A stretch of 64,000 bases of DNA from Saprospiraceae bacterium (GTDB lineage Bacteria; Bacteroidota; Bacteroidia; Chitinophagales; Saprospiraceae), in assembly GCA_028279185.1 (NCBI GenBank), contig JANQSS010000101.1, positions 44,552-108,551 of the forward strand, given 5' to 3'. The notes beneath the pieces are model-generated. The model was given only the letters and a program-made list of their open reading frames with translations. It did no database searches and was not told the DNA's origin. A program made the translations under genes and the position numbers. Below are positions 55,219-64,000 of the stretch, piece after piece. Each line of letters opens with the position of its first letter. Within the stretch, counting starts at the first letter, position 1.

Positions 55219-58200
55219 TTACTTCACAAGCAATCTGCGATACACAATTTTGGTTTCCAGTTTTAATTCGATAAAATAAAGTCCGGGAACCTCCGGCGAA
55301 ATAATTGTTGAAAATCGACTAGCGTCCTCGAAATTTACATCGAAATTAAATTGTCTGCCATTAACATCGTAAATGACAACATCTTTAATACGCTCGTTTA
55401 AATTATTTTCAATTGTCCAAGTCTTGGATGCATTAACAGGATTTGGGAATACCCGGATGAATTCGTCATTGTCAACGTCGTCAGTGGAACTCATAAAAGG
55501 GACGTCAAATTCAAAGGTGACTTCGCAATTATTCGCGTCACGAATTACAGCCGAATGCATACCGTGCATTAAATTGGTTGCCATTGGTCCAGTCTGTCCA
55601 TTTGACCATTGAATAGAGTAGGGGCTTTGGCCTCCTGTTGGTTGAATTGAAATCGTTCCGTTGTTACTTCCATTATCTGGTGTTATCGTTTCTGAAGCCA
55701 ACATAATTTCATCGTGCATTACAACTATAGCCTGAACAAAGCTATCGCATCCATTTTGTGCACCGATTATGACAACATGATTGTACGTACCACCTTCCGT
55801 GATCAATTGTCCATTAAATTCGAGCGTATCGCCAGGGCACAAAAATGTATTGATCACAGTTCTTGGAACATCCAATACCTCGACAAGAACAGAATCCCGG
55901 CCTATACAACCGCGACTATCCGTTACGCGTAATACATATAGTGTTGTTTCATCAGGAACGATAAATGGATTGGACACCGGGTCTGGTCCATTCGTCCACG
56001 TGTATTGATAGTTGCCACTACCACCTGATGCGGTCGGATTGCCGCCTAATCGCACGGAGATACCCTCGCACTCCACAATGTCTTCTCCGGCTTCGGCTAC
56101 TAATTCGGGTTCCACATTGACGGTAATAGTTGCAGGTGCGCCGAAGCAACCCGAGGCATCTGATACCGAAATTAAATAAAGGACGGATTGGCGTGAATCG
56201 GTAAAATTGGTTATAACATCATCTATAATATTTCCACTTCCAGGCTCGGCTCCAAAAACACCATCGGGAAGAATGACAGTCCATGAAAAGTTTAAATCCG
56301 GATCGTTTGTAGGATTCAAGTTACGCATAAACTGGGCACCGTTACAAGAATTAAAAATACCATCCGCGAGTGATGGACCTTCACAACATGTTAAATCACC
56401 TACGAATAAATCCGGTTGATCCATGAGGCAGCTGACCGCCGGGTATATACCTATTTCGGAGTCAGCGAATGCTTCTATTCGGATACTGGCATCGTCATCG
56501 TCGAGCATGAGGCAATCTTCAAAATCTTTTACTTTCAAGGTAAAGCACACCTCCCAGGTAACACCCGATTCAAGGTCGCAATTGTCAGCGTCACCTCGAC
56601 TCAAATTAGGATTACTTTGATTATACGCGTCATTCGTAAAAAACCAACCACCTGGTAATATTGACCCTACTGTGTATCCCTTGTCCGGGTTATGAACATT
56701 ATAGGTTACCGAGCCTTCCGAATACCATCGCCAGTTGCCGGGCACATGTGCCTGCAAATCCTGGTTGACAATGCTCGGTTCGCCACTAATTCGAAAAGAA
56801 ACCGGGTCCCACGCACTTCCAAATCGCGGTGCAATGCCTTGTAACCAGTTACAAAGTGCTTTTTGCCAAACCGTGATATTGTAGCAGAATTGAATACTCT
56901 CACCAGATTGGTAGGGTCCCGTTAGTGGTGAGCCAAACGAAGTGCTGACAGGTCTTAACGTGCTGATTAATTTGCAATCTACACCTTCGAGTTCAAATTG
57001 ATCTACGCAAACGTCATAATTTCCTTCGTCGCCGAATAAGTCGCTCACTGCGAGAAAATATTTATTTCCTTGAATTAAATCGAAAAGTGCTACATCGATG
57101 AAACCAGTGGTCGAAAAATCACAAAGTACTGGTGTCAAATCTGTACACGTATCACCTGTGTACAAAGCGATTTGTGGGTTTTCTAATTCTGCGCTCGTTA
57201 CGATAATTCGCATCGCTGCGGCTGTCGCATCGGGCGTGATGACATGCCAGACGGTTGGATGTTCCATGTAATAACAGGTACCTGGTAAGTCCTGTGGTCC
57301 GGGCAGAGCGGATAAATTACATCCCGAAAAACACATCGTGTCTTCCACAGCTGATACGACAGAAATGTCTGAAGCATTTAAACAGTCATCATTTGCACCA
57401 CAACCCGACGGATCGTCCAACTCTTGCAGGCAAAATGTGAAAGCACCTTCAGCACCAAATCGCGAGGCGACTTGTAGGTAATAAATTTGATTGGCTGATA
57501 AATTTTCAAAAATTATCGTGTCTGTGTCAGGTAAATCATCGCAAAACAATGTGTCGCCGACTATTATTGGATAAGAAGAGCAACTATTATTATTAAAGCG
57601 GGATAAAAAGACGGAATAATTTCCTGTAAAAATAGGATCAAGGATAACCATCAATCGGGAGTGACCCGGAGTTAGGAAAGTGCGATACCAGACCGATGCC
57701 CGGCTATTATTGTTACAAGCCGGATTGAGATAATCCGTTGTAGCATTGATATTGTACCCGGCATAGCACGTCCCATCAGCTAATACCAGGTTTGCACCGC
57801 ATGGAACATCATTTGGCGGAACACCAGTTGGTAAAGGATTGTGAATGCAAAGCTGGAAATTATTTATTCCACCACTTTGAAAAGCCACACTGATATAGTA
57901 TGTCCTCCCGATTGTCAATCGATCATCCAGACTGATCATATTTGTATCGCAAGCGACTTGCGTCCACAAAGTGTCATTGCATGGGTCACCAGGGTCTACA
58001 TCCCATAGGGTAATGAAACTGTTTGCGGCACCATTGGCTTCAATATCCAAATCAAATCCTTGTGCGGTAAAGCTGAACCATGTATTGGCATAGTCATTTG
58101 AATAGCACGTCCCAGAGCGACCGTCGAACGTCGCATTGATGAATGGGAACTGAATACAACTGTTTTCTAGGCTGAGAAGGACGCGTGCATCTTGACAAGA

Positions 58201-58281
58201 ATCATTGAACGGTTGGGCTATCACATTGGAAGTGATAAAATAACATAATGTCAAGAGGGTAATACGTATTACTTTGTTCAT
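55219..58281 (-). CDS. large T9SS type A surface protein with PPC-like domains and SprB-type repeat
   Basis: The 1020-residue product has a signal peptide (about 1-22), three related beta-sandwich domains (about 25-155, 160-295 and 297-435) that resemble bacterial pre-peptidase C-terminal (PPC) domains, a central Cys-rich region (about 435-640), PKD/Ig-like modules, one SprB-type repeat (about 870-940: GQSPYSIQWSNGQTGP) and a type A sorting domain (about 945-1020: VFPNPVNASKTW ... GLYFIELKLE). Probably a cell-surface adhesin. Confidence 0.88.
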   Translation of the reverse strand: MNKVIRITLLTLCYFITSNVIAQPFNDSCQDARVLLSLENSCIQFPFINATFDGRSGTCYSNDYANTWFSFTAQGFDLDIEANGAANSFITLWDVDPGDPCNDTLWTQVACDTNMISLDDRLTIGRTYYISVAFQSGGINNFQLCIHNPLPTGVPPNDVPCGANLVLADGTCYAGYNINATTDYLNPACNNNSRASVWYRTFLTPGHSRLMVILDPIFTGNYSVFLSRFNNNSCSSYPIIVGDTLFCDDLPDTDTIIFENLSANQIYYLQVASRFGAEGAFTFCLQELDDPSGCGANDDCLNASDISVVSAVEDTMCFSGCNLSALPGPQDLPGTCYYMEHPTVWHVITPDATAAAMRIIVTSAELENPQIALYTGDTCTDLTPVLCDFSTTGFIDVALFDLIQGNKYFLAVSDLFGDEGNYDVCVDQFELEGVDCKLISTLRPVSTSFGSPLTGPYQSGESIQFCYNITVWQKALCNWLQGIAPRFGSAWDPVSFRISGEPSIVNQDLQAHVPGNWRWYSEGSVTYNVHNPDKGYTVGSILPGGWFFTNDAYNQSNPNLSRGDADNCDLESGVTWEVCFTLKVKDFEDCLMLDDDDASIRIEAFADSEIGIYPAVSCLMDQPDLFVGDLTCCEGPSLADGIFNSCNGAQFMRNLNPTNDPDLNFSWTVILPDGVFGAEPGSGNIIDDVITNFTDSRQSVLYLISVSDASGCFGAPATITVNVEPELVAEAGEDIVECEGISVRLGGNPTASGGSGNYQYTWTNGPDPVSNPFIVPDETTLYVLRVTDSRGCIGRDSVLVEVLDVPRTVINTFLCPGDTLEFNGQLITEGGTYNHVVIIGAQNGCDSFVQAIVVMHDEIMLASETITPDNGSNNGTISIQPTGGQSPYSIQWSNGQTGPMATNLMHGMHSAVIRDANNCEVTFEFDVPFMSSTDDVDNDEFIRVFPNPVNASKTWTIENNLNERIKDVVIYDVNGRQFNFDVNFEDASRFSTIISPEVPGLYFIELKLETKIVYRRLLVK

Positions 58282-58469
58282 TCTGAATGAGTTAAATGAT
58301 AATCGAATTTACGGATTTCTAACACTTCCCGTACCCGATTGAGGCTTCGTTCGAGGAAAAAGAGCTTGGTTTATACTAATCTCCAGTTGACAACGTTCCA
58401 ATGTCGTCAACGCAGCAAGTCTCTCATCGCTGACTTTTTCATTTTTCAAATATTAAAGTTTGTTTAAAC

Positions 58470-59777
58470 ATGAAACGGAGTACATCTACTACGACGAAGC
58501 TTGCTATCATTTTTGCATTGGTCATTATTATGCTAATCCCCCAATTGAGTATTATGGATTTAATCCGAGAAAGATCGGGTTATAAACAACAAGTTCAACA
58601 TGTCATAGCAAATCAATGGGGTGGTCAACAGCAAATAATGGGACCGATTTTGGCTATTCCATATTACGAACAAAAACCGGATAATTCACTGGAAAAACAC
58701 TACGCCTATTTTCTTCCTGACGAACTGAAGGCAAATTCGAACATAGAAGTAGAAGAACTGGAGAAAAGTATTTATAAAATTCCTGTTTTCTCATCCACCA
58801 GTAATTTTGCATTTTCATTTTCTTCTCCCGATATGAGTAATTGGGATATAGACGAAAAAAATATTTTATGGGACCACGCAATACTTATGTTTAATGTTGG
58901 TGATCCAAAAGGCATTTTGGACAACCCAGCGCTCACACTTAACTCTGGAAGTAAAAAATTTGAACCTGGGCAACCCAGTCGAATTTTTTCAAAAGGAGGC
59001 ATGTATACTAATTTGAAAGCGAGTGAGTATAGATCTGGATTTACTGGTAAAATTAATTTCAATATAAAGGGTTCTCAGGGTTTTCACATAATTCCGGTCG
59101 GAAAGGAGACGAGCTATAGTATTACTTCCAATTGGCCGCATCCCAATTTCCAAGGATTTAATGAGGGTTTTTCGCCAGTATACAGGGAAGTCAAAGGAAG
59201 TGGGTTTTCCGCATCTTGGAAAGCCACAAAATTTAATGCTGGATTAGCCTACAGATGGCGCGACGGCTATTTTGAGCATCGAGGTCAATATATGGGCGTA
59301 GAATTTGTTCAGGTTGCAGACCACTACACTAAAAGTGAGCGCAGTATAAAATACATGGTGCTGGTAATCGGACTTATATTTCTTTCTTTTTTAGTATCTG
59401 AATTGATTAATAAAATGCGCATCCACCCTTTTCAGTATATATTAGTTGGATCAGCCATCGTTGTCTTTTACGTTTTGTTATTGGCTATTGCTGAATATGT
59501 TGGTTATAATACGGCCTATTTAATATCTGCGACTGCCTCCATCATATTAATTTCGATTTACTGTCTTTCTATTTTTGGCAGTACTCGTCTCGTGCTATTA
59601 GAAACCTTGATATTAGTAGCATTGTTTACTTTTTTATTTGTAATTATAAATGCTATTCAATACTCTTTGTTAATTGGTGCTGTTGGACTCTTCGTTATTT
59701 TGGCCTTAACAATGTACTTTACCCGAAAGATCCAGTGGTATAAAGACGAGGAAAAACAACCACTCGTGACCACATAG
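58470..59777 (+). CDS. creD: inner-membrane protein CreD
   Basis: The 435-residue protein has an N-terminal membrane helix (about 10-28) directly followed by LIRERSGYKQQVQHVIANQW and GGQQQIMGPILAIPY, both typical of CreD. A periplasmic domain (about 50-290) comes next, then five or six C-terminal helices (about 290-420). CreD is linked with envelope stress and colicin E2 tolerance in enterobacteria; here no creBC pair is nearby. A -7 box with one extra base (TAAAGTTTG) precedes it. Confidence 0.93.
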   Translation: MKRSTSTTTKLAIIFALVIIMLIPQLSIMDLIRERSGYKQQVQHVIANQWGGQQQIMGPILAIPYYEQKPDNSLEKHYAYFLPDELKANSNIEVEELEKSIYKIPVFSSTSNFAFSFSSPDMSNWDIDEKNILWDHAILMFNVGDPKGILDNPALTLNSGSKKFEPGQPSRIFSKGGMYTNLKASEYRSGFTGKINFNIKGSQGFHIIPVGKETSYSITSNWPHPNFQGFNEGFSPVYREVKGSGFSASWKATKFNAGLAYRWRDGYFEHRGQYMGVEFVQVADHYTKSERSIKYMVLVIGLIFLSFLVSELINKMRIHPFQYILVGSAIVVFYVLLLAIAEYVGYNTAYLISATASIILISIYCLSIFGSTRLVLLETLILVALFTFLFVIINAIQYSLLIGAVGLFVILALTMYFTRKIQWYKDEEKQPLVTT

Positions 59778-59841
59778 TTTGTGAATCGAAGGGCCAGGAA
59801 ATGAATATGCATAATGACATAATGGTTCTTAATAAATAAGC

Positions 59842-59891
59842 AATGGATCAGGGAATGTTGACATATATATGTCAACATTCCCTGATCCATT
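59842..59891. repeat. perfect 50-bp palindrome
   Basis: Arms 59842-59866 and 59867-59891 are exact reverse complements (25 bp each, no spacer); the arm begins AATGGATCAGGGAATG and the centre is ATATATAT. It lies between the convergent ends of creD and the giant T9SS gene and runs into TTTT on the plus strand, so it can act as a bidirectional terminator, but it is far longer than ordinary ones. Confidence 0.9.
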
Positions 59892-59974
59892 TTACCTTCA
59901 CCCCTACATTCTCTGAATACTGACCCATGGCCGCTGTTGGCTTTATCGCTTGTTAATCCCTCACTGAGCCGTGA

Positions 59975-62900
59975 TCACCGAAGCAACGTAATATCGCCTT
60001 GAATGGAAATTATTTCACCAAAAACAGTGTGCAATTCGGCTTGATAAACAAAGACGGCAGGATCCATTAATTGATCATTAAAATAGCCATCCCATCCGAA
60101 TGTCAAATCATTTGGTGGGAAATTATAGTGCTCATACACACGACTTCCCCATCGATTATAAATTTGAAAAGAAACTATTTCGTCTACATGCTCATTCGTG
60201 AAAATTGTTACTCGGTCATTAATTAAATCGTCATTGGGTGAAAATACATTTGGAACATAGTAACGAATCGTTTTATCGAGAATTATTTGGACAATGGCAG
60301 AGGCATAGCAGCCGGCAGTATCGGTTATAGTCAAGGTGTACGTAATATTGTCCAATGGTGTGCTCCATGGGTCTAAAACGAGGGCGTCATCTAAGTAAAG
60401 AGGTGGAGTCCATTCGAACATGAATATTTCTTCCGGGTCAATATTTAATTGGGGAATCAGTTGAATAGACGTACCGATTTTCAATGTGTCAATCGCATCG
60501 AAAGCCAATTCAAGTTGTCGTGGAGGAAGAATTGTGAATGAAAGGTTATCCACACAGCCCTCGGAATCCATTATTTCAATGTCGTATTGCCCGGAAGACA
60601 GAGTTATGGGCCATGTAGTTTCAGAAACAGCGGCACCGTTTAATCCATACGAGTATGGCGGAGTTCCAGTAGTCGTTTCTGCCAAATCAATAACACCAGC
60701 CAAATCATCGCAAAGGGGCTGTTGAATGGTTAAATCGGCCGTTATCTCGCCATTATTCACGACGTCAACAAAAGCCGTATTCCCGCACCCGTTAGCCAGA
60801 TTCACAATATCGACCTGATACGTACCAAGTGTATTTACATGTATATTCAATTGACTTGGATTTGAAATAATGCCACCATCTAGCGCGGACCAGGCAATTT
60901 CGTAATCCATCGTCAAATTTGTATTTGCTACCAATTCTTGAATGAACGGACCACAATCGACTACGAATATAGGCGGAACAACTAACTCCGGAATTTCTCG
61001 ATTTTCAGTGATCGTATAAATGGCTTGGTTGCTGCACCCATTATCGAGGGATGTCACCGTTAATAACACATCACCTATTTCCGATACCGTAATTGAAGAT
61101 GATGCATCCATAATTGCCACACCATTTGGTAATGTCCAATCATATCGAACGTCGGCACTATTTGCAATTTCAGCAGTAATTAATATTTCATGGATTGCAC
61201 AGGTTAATTCATACTCATTTGCATTAATTATTTCCGGTGGGCTTAGATCTTCGTCAATAAATATTGAATCTATTGAGCGGCATCCGTTTTGACTATTTAT
61301 TATTTCCAGTGTATAATAGGCCGCTTCATTGACTAGTGGATGTAACGAATGTTCCCCTGATAAAATCGAACCCGTATGCGTAGACCAGTTGTAAATAAAT
61401 TCGGATCCTGTAGATGAATTTTCGGCATTTATTGAAGTTTGCGAGTTTTCGCAAGTTAGGAGAAGAGGCGTGTCAAATGAAATTATAGGTACGTCAAGGT
61501 TTTCAGCTACAACAACGGATTGGGAATTTGTACAACCGTTCGATATATTCGTTATGTTTAATAAATAGGTACCTGCAGTTACAACTTGAATAATTGATGT
61601 ATCTGTACGTCCTATTATACTTCCATTCGCGGTAGACCATTCATATATAAATGCGGAACCCGAACTGGAGCCTTGTGCGTCGATTAAAACCAATGAATTG
61701 ATGCAGGTAATCGAATCGGGTTTTGCTACAATTATTTCAGGAAGCCTTTCATCCGGATATATTTGCAGAGAGTCGACGGAACGGCAACCGTTTGTTGTAT
61801 TTATTACGGTTAAGATATAAATACCAGGTGCTGATACACTTGTTTCTACTTGATTAACGGGGCCTATTATATGGCCATTTGGCGTTTGCCAATTGTATGT
61901 AAACTCTAAACCTGAGCTACTTCCAAGTCCGGAAATGACAAGTGAATTGTCGAGGCAAGTCATGGTATCGTCTTCTGAAACAAATACAATTGGTTGCTCG
62001 AAGTCACTTTGAATGTAAATGGAATCAACCCCCGAACAAAAGGATATGGTATCCATAATTTCTAACACTAACCAACCCGTGTCACGCGTCAAAATTTGCA
62101 GAGCATGTGATGTCTCAATGAAATTGCCACCTAAGCCGGACCAGGTGAATTGAATATGTTCACTTGAATCTGACGAGGATGCATCGACCAGTATTTCAAC
62201 ATTATCGCAGTTTAATACACCTGGAGGTGTTATCAAAACATTTGGGCGGTCCGAAGGCTCATGAACGATTAGGGTGTCTTGAGAACTGCACAAGCTTTGC
62301 TCATCATGCAGTGCTAGAATATATTCACCGGGCGAATTTACAAGGGCTCGTATAGAATCAGCATCTTGAATAAAATTACCATCTGTAGAAGACCATGTAA
62401 TGGTAGTGGTCGGGCTATACACCGAATTCGATCCGTCTAATATGATTTCATCAAATCGACAATTCAATATTGCATCGGCACCCGCGACTGCTGATGGCTG
62501 AAATGAATAATAAGGTAGTTCGAAACTGTCCACCGCAGTACAACCAGTATTGCTATTTGTAACAGTTGCAAAATACTTACCCTGTTGATCTAAATTTATT
62601 AGGGTATCGAGGGGTGCATTTAGGACGTTGCCGGATTCGTCATACCAACTAATTTCGTATGGAAAAGAATTGATCAAATTAATTTTCAGAGTGGCCGTTT
62701 GATGATTACAATTTAATGTATCCCCAAAAATGTCAATCGAAAAAAGTTCACTTTGATCTTCGATCGTCAGTGACACGGTATCCGTGCAAAATAATTCAAG
62801 ATCTGTTAATTCAATCGAATAAGTACCTTCATTAAGGCCGTCTTGCACGCGCGCCGTATCGGCCAATTCTAACCACATTATCGAATAATTTCCACTGCCA

Positions 62901-64000
62901 CCGGATGCGCGTATAGCCGCGAATCCAAATTCGTTACGACAAGTAATATGACGGATGCTATCGAGAGTCAACTCTGGTCCGGTGCGTTTTATTATTTCGA
63001 ATGTATCTGAAACGGAACAATGCGCAAAATCCGTAACCGTGACCGAATATGACCCTTCCAAAAATGCTGCCGAAGGATTACTCGTGATAAACCCATCACT
63101 CCAATGAAAAGTGTACGGTGGATTTTCACCGATGACATTTAATTCAATCTCACCGAGCTGGTCGCTGTCACAATCAATATGTGTTACCTCGCCCGTAAAG
63201 CTGAGTTCAATAATGCGAACCTCAAATTCGTCTACAGGATTTATGTGACAATCAATTGCCTGAACAGAAGAGATCGAATAGACACCGGCTTGGGTGATCG
63301 GATAATTAATAACATTATCTGTACCTATAAGCGTATCGATAATTTCGCCATCCCGTGCAATGTAGATTGTAAAGGGAATGCTACCGTCGTAGATAATGTC
63401 AACGGAAGTATTTATTTCATCACCGGGGCAAAACTCGATATCTTCACTATCAAAGCGAGCTGAATTTTCATTAATTATTTCGACGATTGAAAATGTGTCC
63501 AGCATATTACCACAATCGTCGGTCACTGTTACATAAAAGGTATCCGTACTAGCCAGTGTCATCGAAATACTCGGTTCGGTGGCTCCCGTACTCCATTCAT
63601 AGGATATCGGATCAAGACCACCTGAAGAATTTGCATTGACTGTGACGGAAGTAGTTTCACAATATTGTTGGTGATCGGGTGATATGGCCAAAGGATCAAG
63701 ATCGGAAATTACAATTTCGATTTCATCATTTTCACAACGACAAGAATTTTCGATAGAAAGGATAATTGATTCCAAGCCTTCCGGAATACCATCTTCGAAA
63801 GCGATGAGTGGAATTTGAACGGAAATTTCACCCGCGGGAATTATTAACGGATTGGGTATGGCTATGTAGTCGATGACCGATGTCGCCGTGGAAGATGGAG
63901 AAATGGAATAATTAATCACCAGGTCTTCAGAGATGTCATCAATCAAAGCTCTTGAGAACGTAATGAACCCTTCTGTGCACCCATCATAAATATATTCATC
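59975..64000 (-). CDS. giant T9SS type B adhesin-like protein, N-terminus beyond the window
   Basis: The frame runs open to the right edge (1341 residues seen, including 18 codons upstream of 63946). Order from the visible N-side: a Calx-beta-like domain, Ig/PKD modules, two SprB-type repeats, eight tandem modules of about 84 residues each with a Cys pair, further Ig-like modules, and a type B sorting domain (YVPNVFSPNDDLINDRV, FQIYNRWGSRVYEHY, GDITLLR). It should be exported by T9SS and act at the surface in adhesion or gliding. No enzyme domain is seen. Confidence 0.9.
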   Translation of the reverse strand, partial: DEYIYDGCTEGFITFSRALIDDISEDLVINYSISPSSTATSVIDYIAIPNPLIIPAGEISVQIPLIAFEDGIPEGLESIILSIENSCRCENDEIEIVISDLDPLAISPDHQQYCETTSVTVNANSSGGLDPISYEWSTGATEPSISMTLASTDTFYVTVTDDCGNMLDTFSIVEIINENSARFDSEDIEFCPGDEINTSVDIIYDGSIPFTIYIARDGEIIDTLIGTDNVINYPITQAGVYSISSVQAIDCHINPVDEFEVRIIELSFTGEVTHIDCDSDQLGEIELNVIGENPPYTFHWSDGFITSNPSAAFLEGSYSVTVTDFAHCSVSDTFEIIKRTGPELTLDSIRHITCRNEFGFAAIRASGGSGNYSIMWLELADTARVQDGLNEGTYSIELTDLELFCTDTVSLTIEDQSELFSIDIFGDTLNCNHQTATLKINLINSFPYEISWYDESGNVLNAPLDTLINLDQQGKYFATVTNSNTGCTAVDSFELPYYSFQPSAVAGADAILNCRFDEIILDGSNSVYSPTTTITWSSTDGNFIQDADSIRALVNSPGEYILALHDEQSLCSSQDTLIVHEPSDRPNVLITPPGVLNCDNVEILVDASSSDSSEHIQFTWSGLGGNFIETSHALQILTRDTGWLVLEIMDTISFCSGVDSIYIQSDFEQPIVFVSEDDTMTCLDNSLVISGLGSSSGLEFTYNWQTPNGHIIGPVNQVETSVSAPGIYILTVINTTNGCRSVDSLQIYPDERLPEIIVAKPDSITCINSLVLIDAQGSSSGSAFIYEWSTANGSIIGRTDTSIIQVVTAGTYLLNITNISNGCTNSQSVVVAENLDVPIISFDTPLLLTCENSQTSINAENSSTGSEFIYNWSTHTGSILSGEHSLHPLVNEAAYYTLEIINSQNGCRSIDSIFIDEDLSPPEIINANEYELTCAIHEILITAEIANSADVRYDWTLPNGVAIMDASSSITVSEIGDVLLTVTSLDNGCSNQAIYTITENREIPELVVPPIFVVDCGPFIQELVANTNLTMDYEIAWSALDGGIISNPSQLNIHVNTLGTYQVDIVNLANGCGNTAFVDVVNNGEITADLTIQQPLCDDLAGVIDLAETTTGTPPYSYGLNGAAVSETTWPITLSSGQYDIEIMDSEGCVDNLSFTILPPRQLELAFDAIDTLKIGTSIQLIPQLNIDPEEIFMFEWTPPLYLDDALVLDPWSTPLDNITYTLTITDTAGCYASAIVQIILDKTIRYYVPNVFSPNDDLINDRVTIFTNEHVDEIVSFQIYNRWGSRVYEHYNFPPNDLTFGWDGYFNDQLMDPAVFVYQAELHTVFGEIISIQGDITLLR
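60700..62720 (-). repeat. eight tandem ~84-residue modules in the giant T9SS protein
   Basis: Counting from the TTG at 63946 as residue 1, first Cys fall at 413, 496, 580, 664, 748, 832, 916 and 998; second Cys follow 55-57 residues later (469, 553, 637, 721, 805, 889, 971, 1054). Shared text includes 'F-x-Y-x-W-S/Q-T' and 'T-Y-x-L-x-I-x-N-x-x-N-G-C'. At DNA level the units are about 252 bp but diverged. Confidence 0.85.

Noticed and set aside
1..64000. tRNA, rRNA, CRISPR array, insertion sequence or prophage
   Set aside because: Reading both strands by eye found no cloverleaf with CCA end, no regular spacer array and no transposase or phage proteins.

Overview
The window comes from a chromosome of the phylum Bacteroidota, most likely the order Saprospirales. 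Three things point there: gliding and type IX secretion (T9SS) genes and cargo, including gldA, gldF, gldG and five proteins with type A or type B C-terminal sorting domains; TonB and SPOR envelope proteins; and many promoters with the Bacteroidota -7 box TAnnTTTG in place of Shine-Dalgarno-rich leaders. I see no phage, transposase, CRISPR array, rRNA or tRNA. Most of the window is core chromosome with dense genes and short operons. The genus is not determined.

Layout. 1-9.0 kb: a minus-strand mutS operon (mutS, an SdiA-regulated-like propeller protein, a truncated membrane protein), a small acidic protein, a voltage-gated-type K+ channel, an M48 lipoprotein protease and an OlsF-like acyltransferase. 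9.2-16.2 kb: a GH13 glucan hydrolase overlapping a HAD nucleotidase, an outer-membrane-type protein, the rpsF-rpsR-rplI ribosomal operon with a clear terminator, and serC followed by a YgjP-type metalloprotease. 16.4-20.0 kb: a small sulfotransferase-like protein and leuS, whose product carries an extra domain of about 112 residues resembling a DUF559/PD-(D/E)XK nuclease. 20.4-30.1 kb: small envelope proteins, then a compact run DUF3098-uppP-truB-gldA-gldF-gldG-DUF4340, followed by a secreted P1 nuclease/phospholipase C-type protein and a DUF368 (PopT-type) transporter. UppP and DUF368 together suggest undecaprenyl-phosphate recycling.

30.3-40.3 kb is rich in envelope genes: a small T9SS type A protein, a TPR-PD40-SPOR protein, a thioesterase, a TonB-dependent receptor with direct repeats across its promoter, a type B T9SS protein and a CRY-DASH-like photolyase that looks short at its C-terminus. 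The gap after the photolyase holds nested inverted repeats that could fold as a structured RNA. 40.6-50.6 kb: a LytS/LytTR two-component pair, a tiny membrane protein, dapF, a TPR protein, etfB-etfA-bifunctional nuclease, threonine aldolase, a DUF6495-like protein with a VOC protein, and lepA. 50.6-64 kb: T9SS cargo proteins (582, 1020 and more than 1340 residues) alternating with a TPR membrane protein, ribH, a metallo-beta-lactamase-fold hydrolase and creD. A perfect 50-bp palindrome separates creD from the giant adhesin-like gene, which runs off the right edge.

The points most worth following are the nuclease-like insertion in LeuRS, the nested inverted repeats at 40318-40433, a group of (nearly) leaderless genes with almost identical start regions, a secreted enzyme that seems to need an ATT start codon, the regular 84-residue Cys-paired repeats of the giant T9SS protein, and the complete gldAFG-DUF4340 cassette coupled to truB. 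All protein names rest on motif recognition by eye; no database search was run.
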